Assembly: GCF_900091625.1 (NCBI RefSeq)
Contig: NZ_FMIC01000002.1
Location: 496,001-560,000, forward strand
DNA from: Micromonospora peucetia
Lineage (GTDB): Bacteria > Actinomycetota > Actinomycetes > Mycobacteriales > Micromonosporaceae
Length of the DNA stretch: 64,000 nt
Direction of reading: 5' to 3'
Of this stretch, positions 60,176-64,000 are shown in pieces; position 1 is the first letter of the stretch; each line of letters opens with the position of its first letter. The notes below the pieces were generated by a model, which saw only the letters and a program-made list of their open reading frames with translations, searched no databases and was not told the origin of the DNA. A program made the position numbers and the translations under genes.

Positions 60176-62530
60176 CTAGGAACCCCGTTCCACCTGCGCG
60201 GACCCCTGCTCAGACCGGCGCAGGGCGGGCAGCGTCGGCAACCGCCGGGGCGGCGGCGACGCGGGCGGGCCGGGCGGTGCCGGGGTCGGGGTCAGGGTCG
60301 GGGCCCGGCGGGCGCCGGCCGGCGTGGCCGCCTCCAGCATCGCCTCCAGGTGCTCGGCCGGCACGCCCCAGCCGAAGAGTGCCCCCTGGCCGAACCGGCA
60401 GCCGGCGGCAACCACGGCGGCCAGTTCGGTCGGCGTGGTCACCCCCTCGGCGATGACCTCCAGGCCGAGCTGGTGGCCGAGCCGCATGACGATGTCGACC
60501 ATCGGCGCGAACGCCGGGCCGTCCCTGCCCACCGGCCGCACCGGCTCGTGCTCGGCGACCAGCCCGTGGTCGATCTTGAGAATGTCGATCGGCAGGCGGC
60601 GCAGCTGCCCGAGCGAGGAGTAGCCGGCGCCGAAGTCGTCCAGCGCGATCCGTACGCCGGTCCGCCGCAACGCCGTCAACCGCCGGATCAGCTCGTCCAG
60701 ATCCGTCGCGACGGCGTGCTCCGTGACCTCCAGCACCAGTCGCTGCGGCGGCACGTGGTGGGCGCGCAGCGCCTCGGCGACCTGGACCACGTACTCCGGG
60801 GCGTGCAGCTCACGGGGGGACACGTTGACCGAGACCCAGACGTCGTGACCGTCGGCCAGCCAGCGGGACAGCTGGTGGCACGCCTGGTGCAGCACCCAGG
60901 CGCCCAGCTTGGCGATCATCCCGCACTCCTCGGCCAACGGGATGAACTCGTCCGGGCCGACCTTGCCCAGCACCGGATGGCGCCAGCGCAGCAGTGCCTC
61001 CGCGCCGACCGGTCGCACCGAGGGCAGCGAGGCCACCGGCTGGAACACCAGGCGCAGTTCGTCGCGCTCGATCGCGCCGCGCAGCTCGTGTTCGAGCGTG
61101 GTGCGCCGGCGCAGCAGTTGGTCGTACGCGGCGTCGTAGCGCTCGATCCGGTTCTTTCCGCGTTGCTTGGCGTAGCGCAGCGCCAGGTCGGCGTGGCGCA
61201 GCAGCAGCTCCACGTCGGGCTCGCCGGCCCAGCCGGCCACGCCGATGCTCACCGACAGGAAGACCGGCCCCTCCGGCTGGTCGTAGCCGCGTCCGAGCAC
61301 GCCGAGCAGGCGCTCGGCGACCCGGTCCGCGTCAGCCGGGCAGCCGTGCATCAGCACCGCGAACTCGTCACCGCCGAGCCGGGCCGCCACGTCACCGGGG
61401 CGCAGGTTGGCGCGCAGTCGCTCGCCCACCTCGGCCAGCACCGCGTCGCCGACGTCGTGGCCGCGCATGTCGTTGACGTGCTTGAATCCGTCGAGATCGA
61501 GACCGAGCAGGACGCAGGGGGCGCCGGCCTCGGCACACCGGTGCAGCGACTGCAACAGCCCTCGCCGGTTGGCCAGCGCGGTCAGCTGGTCGGTGTGCGC
61601 CAGCTCGCGGAAGTGCGCCTCACGCTCGGCCAGCCGTCGGGCATAGCCGCGCACGTCGCGCAGCGTCAGATATTGCCGGGTCACCAGGGCGAAGCCCTCC
61701 ACGCTGCCGGCGACGATGCCGAGCGCGTCGAACCGGCCGTCCTGGAGCAGGTGGTACATCGCCGAGGCGGCCATGGCGAACATCGGGACGAACGCGTACG
61801 CGCCGTCGCGGCGGATCAGGTCGAGGGACGCCTGGGCCACCGCGTCCAGCCGGCGGGCGGCCAGCGCGGCGGCGAGCAGGCCGGCGGCGAGCGCTCCCGC
61901 CCCGACCAGCACCACGCCCGGACCGGCCTGGCAGAGGCCGCTGGCGATGCCGAGCCCGCCGCAGGTCACGGCGGTGGCCCCGGCGCCGAGCCAGCCGGCT
62001 CGACGACGCGACGGCGGGGCGCGGAACGCCACGATCAGGGCGAGCCCGGCGGTCACGGCCGCGCTGACCGTGGCGAGCAGAATGGGCGCGCAGGCCACCG
62101 GGGTGGCGTCGCCGAGCAGCCGGGTCGGCTCGGAGAAGAGCACCCAGCCGACGAACCAGAACGCCGCCGCCATCACCAGGCCGTCGAGCGCCAGCCGGGC
62201 CGTGGCAGCCGCGGTGGAGGCCACGCCGGGCAGCCGGAGCAGCCCGGCGGAGAAGATCAGCCCGGTGACCGCCGTGCCGATCGAGACGATGCCGGCCAGG
62301 CCGGTGCGCCGGTCCGGCGGGGGCCCCTCGTGCCCGGCGGTGGAAAGCGCCACGGCCACCCCGAGCAGCAGGGTGACCAGCGCCACCCCGGACGCGGCGG
62401 CGAGCAGCGCGTACGCCTGGCGGTGCGGGCCGGTGCGGCGTCGGGCGTCGGCGGCCGACAGCGTGGTGGCCGCCGCGGCGACCAGCCCGCACAGCACCAC
62501 GGCCGCGACCATGACCGGGGGGAACCGCAC
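60176..62530 (-). CDS. GGDEF-EAL membrane protein (c-di-GMP turnover)
   Basis: 784 residues. Seven or eight transmembrane helices occupy roughly residues 1-290. A GGDEF domain follows, with [20 protein letters not shown] and an intact [10 protein letters not shown] active site (about 385), then an EAL domain with [20 protein letters not shown] (EAL about 512), [22 protein letters not shown] and [20 protein letters not shown]. Both catalytic motifs look complete, so synthesis and hydrolysis of c-di-GMP are both possible. A Pro-rich C-terminal tail ends the protein. Divergent from ilvD with about 110 bases between. Confidence 0.95.
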   Translation of the reverse strand: MRFPPVMVAAVVLCGLVAAAATTLSAADARRRTGPHRQAYALLAAASGVALVTLLLGVAVALSTAGHEGPPPDRRTGLAGIVSIGTAVTGLIFSAGLLRLPGVASTAAATARLALDGLVMAAAFWFVGWVLFSEPTRLLGDATPVACAPILLATVSAAVTAGLALIVAFRAPPSRRRAGWLGAGATAVTCGGLGIASGLCQAGPGVVLVGAGALAAGLLAAALAARRLDAVAQASLDLIRRDGAYAFVPMFAMAASAMYHLLQDGRFDALGIVAGSVEGFALVTRQYLTLRDVRGYARRLAEREAHFRELAHTDQLTALANRRGLLQSLHRCAEAGAPCVLLGLDLDGFKHVNDMRGHDVGDAVLAEVGERLRANLRPGDVAARLGGDEFAVLMHGCPADADRVAERLLGVLGRGYDQPEGPVFLSVSIGVAGWAGEPDVELLLRHADLALRYAKQRGKNRIERYDAAYDQLLRRRTTLEHELRGAIERDELRLVFQPVASLPSVRPVGAEALLRWRHPVLGKVGPDEFIPLAEECGMIAKLGAWVLHQACHQLSRWLADGHDVWVSVNVSPRELHAPEYVVQVAEALRAHHVPPQRLVLEVTEHAVATDLDELIRRLTALRRTGVRIALDDFGAGYSSLGQLRRLPIDILKIDHGLVAEHEPVRPVGRDGPAFAPMVDIVMRLGHQLGLEVIAEGVTTPTELAAVVAAGCRFGQGALFGWGVPAEHLEAMLEAATPAGARRAPTLTPTPAPPGPPASPPPRRLPTLPALRRSEQGSAQVERGS

Positions 62531-62640
62531 GCCTCAACTGTGCCGGATGCGCGCCCCGCGTGGTGCCCCGGGTGTGCATCCTTTGGGACACGGCACGCAC
62601 TGCGGACGGCCGCCCCGGCGGCGGTGTAACACTGGTGGGC

Positions 62641-64000
62641 ATGCCTGAGCTGCGGTCGAAGACCTCCACCCACGGTCGGATGATGGCCGGCGCCCGGGCC
62701 CTCTGGCGGGCCACCGGGATGACCGACGACGACTTCGGCAAGCCGATCGTCGCCATCGCCAACAGCTTCACCCAGTTCGTACCCGGTCACGTGCACCTCA
62801 AGGACATGGGCGGCCTGGTCGCCGACGCGGTGGCCGAGGCCGGCGGGGTGGGCCGCGAGTTCAACACCATCGCCGTGGACGACGGCATCGCCATGGGCCA
62901 CGGCGGCATGCTCTATTCCCTGCCCAGCCGGGAGCTGATCGCCGACGCGGTCGAGTACATGGTCAACGCGCACTGCGCCGACGCCCTGGTCTGCATCTCC
63001 AACTGCGACAAGATCACCCCAGGCATGCTGCTGGCCGCCCTGAGGCTGAACATCCCGGCCGTCTTCGTCTCCGGCGGCCCGATGGAGGCCGGCAAGACGG
63101 TGGCGATCGAAGGGATCGTGCACTCCAAGATCGACTTGATCGACGCCATGATCGCCTCCTCCAACGAGGCGGTCACCGACGACCAGCTCGGCGAGATCGA
63201 GCGCTCGGCCTGCCCGACCTGCGGTTCCTGCTCCGGCATGTTCACCGCCAACTCGATGAACTGCCTCACCGAGGCGATCGGCCTGGCCCTGCCGGGCAAC
63301 GGCTCGACGCTGGCCACCCACGCCGCGCGCCGGTCGCTCTTCGTCGAGGCCGGCCGCACCGCCGTGGAGATCGCCAAGCGGTGGTACGACGACGACGACG
63401 CCTCGGTGCTGCCGCGCGCCGTCGCCAGCCGGGCCGCGTTCGACAACGCCGTCGCCCTGGACGTGGCGATGGGCGGCTCGACCAACACGATCCTGCACCT
63501 GCTCGCCGCCGCCCGCGAGGCCGAGATGGACTTCGACGTCGCCGACATCGACGCCATCTCCCGCCGGGTGCCCTGCCTGTCCAAGGTCGCGCCGAACTCC
63601 CCGCAGTACCACATGGAGGACGTGCACCGGGCCGGCGGAATCCCGGCCCTCCTCGGCGAACTGGACCGCGCCGGCCTGCTCAACCGGGACGTGCACGCGG
63701 TGCACTCCCCCAGCCTGGAGCGCTGGCTCGCCGACTGGGACGTCCGGGGCGGGTCGGCGACGCCGGAGGCGACCGAACTGTTCCACGCCGCCCCCGGCGG
63801 GGTGCGCACCACCGAGCCGTTCTCCACCACCAACCGCTGGTCGTCGCTGGACACCGACGCCGCCGGGGGTTGCGTGCGGGACCTCGCCCACGCCTACAGC
63901 GTGGACGGCGGGCTGGCCATCCTGCACGGCAACCTGGCGCCGGAAGGTTGTGTGGTGAAGACCGCCGGGGTGCCCGAGGAGTGCCTGACGTTCCGGGGTC
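62641..64000 (+). CDS. ilvD: Dihydroxy-acid dehydratase, N-terminal 453 codons (runs off the window)
   Basis: Fe-S dehydratase of the Val/Leu/Ile pathway. The ATG at 62641 opens [20 protein letters not shown]; then [60 protein letters not shown] and [20 protein letters not shown] provide the cluster cysteines and Mg-binding residues. The sequence follows the E. coli-type long form (about 615 residues), which differs from the shorter type common in mycobacteria. The frame is intact to the edge. It is separated from the other ilv genes by the GGDEF-EAL gene. Confidence 0.96.
   Translation, partial: MPELRSKTSTHGRMMAGARALWRATGMTDDDFGKPIVAIANSFTQFVPGHVHLKDMGGLVADAVAEAGGVGREFNTIAVDDGIAMGHGGMLYSLPSRELIADAVEYMVNAHCADALVCISNCDKITPGMLLAALRLNIPAVFVSGGPMEAGKTVAIEGIVHSKIDLIDAMIASSNEAVTDDQLGEIERSACPTCGSCSGMFTANSMNCLTEAIGLALPGNGSTLATHAARRSLFVEAGRTAVEIAKRWYDDDDASVLPRAVASRAAFDNAVALDVAMGGSTNTILHLLAAAREAEMDFDVADIDAISRRVPCLSKVAPNSPQYHMEDVHRAGGIPALLGELDRAGLLNRDVHAVHSPSLERWLADWDVRGGSATPEATELFHAAPGGVRTTEPFSTTNRWSSLDTDAAGGCVRDLAHAYSVDGGLAILHGNLAPEGCVVKTAGVPEECLTFRG

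Overview
The window is a high-GC, densely coded actinobacterial chromosome segment. It most resembles Micromonospora or a close relative in the Micromonosporaceae. Support comes from the strong GC bias with ATC/CTG-type codons, the frequent GTG starts, and gene order that closely follows the Mycobacterium tuberculosis Rv2924c-Rv2993c region (mutM-rnc-yceD-sepIVA; coaD-rsmD-recG-DAK2; thiL-Lrp-DUF3515-ddl-gpsA; cofC-ppk-mutT1-hupB-leuDC-ndgR; tRNA-Glu/Gln; FAH-family gene). The genus is an inference; no rRNA gene is present to test it.

Layout. 1-4800: end of an MMPL transporter gene, then a minus-strand block sepIVA-like, yceD, rpmF, plsX-like, rnc, mutM. 4800-6720: an IS110 element sitting in C-rich low-complexity DNA, followed by a dispersed palindrome. 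6720-15970: coaD, rsmD, recG, a fakA-like DAK2 gene, rpmB, a GNAT gene, thiL, an Lrp ligand-binding protein, a DUF3515 protein and ddl. 16170-19140: a TPR/AAA+ ATPase and an XRE/DUF5753-DUF397 regulator pair. 19370-27400: an HemK-like methyltransferase, a Cys/Met-type PLP enzyme, gpsA, plsC, cofC, a small OB-like protein, ppk and mutT1. 27400-35210: a membrane exonuclease/endonuclease/phosphatase protein, hupB, leuD, leuC, ndgR, two tRNA-Glu, one tRNA-Gln and an FAH-family hydrolase. 35400-42560: envelope proteins, arfB, a trypsin-like protease, and a translationally coupled moxR-DUF58-VWA set. 42700-44520: a secreted protein and an intact IS5-type element. 44570-50020: a second membrane EEP protein, cimA with its own leader/attenuator, ahpC-ahpD, a PRC-barrel protein and a protein phosphatase. 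50285-64000: ilvE, leuB, an ApbE-like gene, serA, ilvC, ilvN and ilvB (with leader/attenuator), a GGDEF-EAL protein and the 5' part of ilvD.

The unifying theme is branched-chain amino acid synthesis: leuC/D, leuB, cimA, ilvB/N/C, ilvE and ilvD lie within 33 kb together with the IclR regulator ndgR and the serine gene serA. Two of these units, cimA and ilvB, are each preceded by a tiny open frame carrying branched-chain codons that are unusual for this genome (ATT ATT; GTA CTT), followed by an intrinsic terminator with a U-run. That pattern fits ribosome-mediated attenuation.

The rest is mostly conserved core genome. The less-explained parts are three families of dispersed intergenic palindromes (two families with two copies each in the window), the long non-coding left end of the IS110 element (candidate bridge RNA), and short duplications just beyond the stop codons of hupB and the GNAT gene. 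I found no CRISPR array, prophage, biosynthetic gene cluster or clear defence island.
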